Assembly (NCBI GenBank): GCA_902805995.1
Contig: CADCUU010000135.1
Coordinates: 1-6,322, forward strand
Length of the DNA stretch: 6,322 nucleotides
Direction: 5' to 3'
From: an uncultured Rubellimicrobium sp.
GTDB taxonomy: Bacteria > Pseudomonadota > Alphaproteobacteria > Rhodobacterales > Rhodobacteraceae
Numbering within the stretch: position 1 is the first letter of the stretch; each line of letters starts with the position of its first letter. The position numbers were made by a program, and so were the translations under genes. Shown piece after piece: positions 5,995-6,322 of the stretch. Below the pieces are notes generated by a model. The model ran no database searches. It saw only the letters and a list, made by a program, of their open reading frames with translations, and was not told the origin of the DNA.

Positions 5995-6322
5995 ATGTCG
6001 CTCCTGCCCTTCCTGCGCCGCAAGGCCGAGACCCTGCCCCCCTCCGAGGCCACGCCGCGCTTCCTGGCCGGCTGGTCGATCGAGGTTATGCCCCGGACCG
6101 CCGAGAAGGTGGAGGATTTCCGCGCCATCCTGCCCCAGGGCACGCGGGTCTACGTCGCCCATATCGACGGCACCGACATCGAGGACATGGTCGCGACCGC
6201 CAAGCGGATCGCGGGGCAGGGCTTTACGGTGATGCCCCATTTCCCGGCCCGTTCCATCGCGGACCGCGCGATGCTCGCGGACTGGATCGCGCGCTACCGG
6301 GGCGAGGCGGGCATCACCGAAG
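5995..6322 (+). CDS. Divergent methylenetetrahydrofolate reductase-family protein, 5' part (3' end outside window)
   Basis: An ATG at 5995 with GGAG (5985-5988) six bases upstream opens a frame that runs off the window after about 109 codons. The translation has a short basic leader (LLPFLRRK), then GWSIEVMPRTAEKVEDF (26-42), a VYVAHIDGTDIEDMVATAKR segment (about 55-74) and MPHFPARSIADR. This is the start of the MetF-type flavin barrel that reduces 5,10-methylene-THF to 5-methyl-THF: SIEVMPRT aligns with the SFEFFPPRT of E. coli MetF and keeps its catalytic Glu (Glu30 here), and MPHFPAR sits where MetF has PHLTC. The divergence and the small-protein partner suggest a paralog dedicated to a methyl-transfer or demethylation pathway, possibly cobalamin-dependent, rather than plain methionine synthesis. 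Only the N-terminal third is visible. Confidence 0.82.
   Translation, partial: MSLLPFLRRKAETLPPSEATPRFLAGWSIEVMPRTAEKVEDFRAILPQGTRVYVAHIDGTDIEDMVATAKRIAGQGFTVMPHFPARSIADRAMLADWIARYRGEAGITE

Noticed and set aside
1..6322. RNA genes, CRISPR arrays, insertion sequences, attachment sites or toxin-antitoxin genes
   Set aside because: I looked on both strands and saw no tRNA cloverleaf, repeat-spacer pattern, transposase motif or terminal inverted repeats.

Overview
The window is high-GC DNA with strongly GC-biased third codon positions. It most likely comes from an alphaproteobacterium of the Rhodobacterales (Rhodobacteraceae/Roseobacter type). I infer this from the CckA-type hybrid kinase, the form of the glucokinase and Ppx/GppA proteins, and the small 'virulence factor' family gene placed directly before a divergent methylenetetrahydrofolate reductase, a pairing I associate with that order. 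No database search was possible.

Layout, left to right: (1) the 3' part of a CckA-like hybrid histidine kinase (+, truncated by the window edge); (2) a glucokinase gene on the minus strand, convergent with it; (3) a 437-bp divergent intergenic region with three clustered CAAG/CTTG palindromes, one of them a good LacI-family operator candidate; (4) a GH13 alpha-glucosidase of the AglA type (+), started by a strong Shine-Dalgarno at 2696-2701; (5) a short Ppx/GppA phosphatase (-), convergent with aglA across a 23-bp gap that holds a hairpin; (6) a 162-bp divergent promoter region with helically phased direct repeats; (7) a 98-aa 'virulence factor' family protein (+), followed 26 bp later by (8) the 5' end of a divergent MTHFR-family gene (+) that runs off the window.

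How the genes fit together: glk and aglA form a divergent pair for alpha-linked disaccharides. AglA would release glucose from an imported maltose-type sugar and Glk would make glucose-6-phosphate; the shared palindromic region suggests common control. The usual agl ABC transporter genes and a regulator are not visible here. The last two genes look like the start of a one-carbon operon, probably linked to folate/corrinoid methyl transfer, and the small protein's role there is unknown. CckA (cell-cycle/CtrA phosphorelay) and Ppx/GppA (polyphosphate/pppGpp turnover) are housekeeping signalling genes.

I see no tRNA, rRNA, CRISPR array, intact insertion sequence or phage gene. The most interesting items are the phased palindromes between glk and aglA, and the small-protein/MTHFR pair with its phased repeats upstream.
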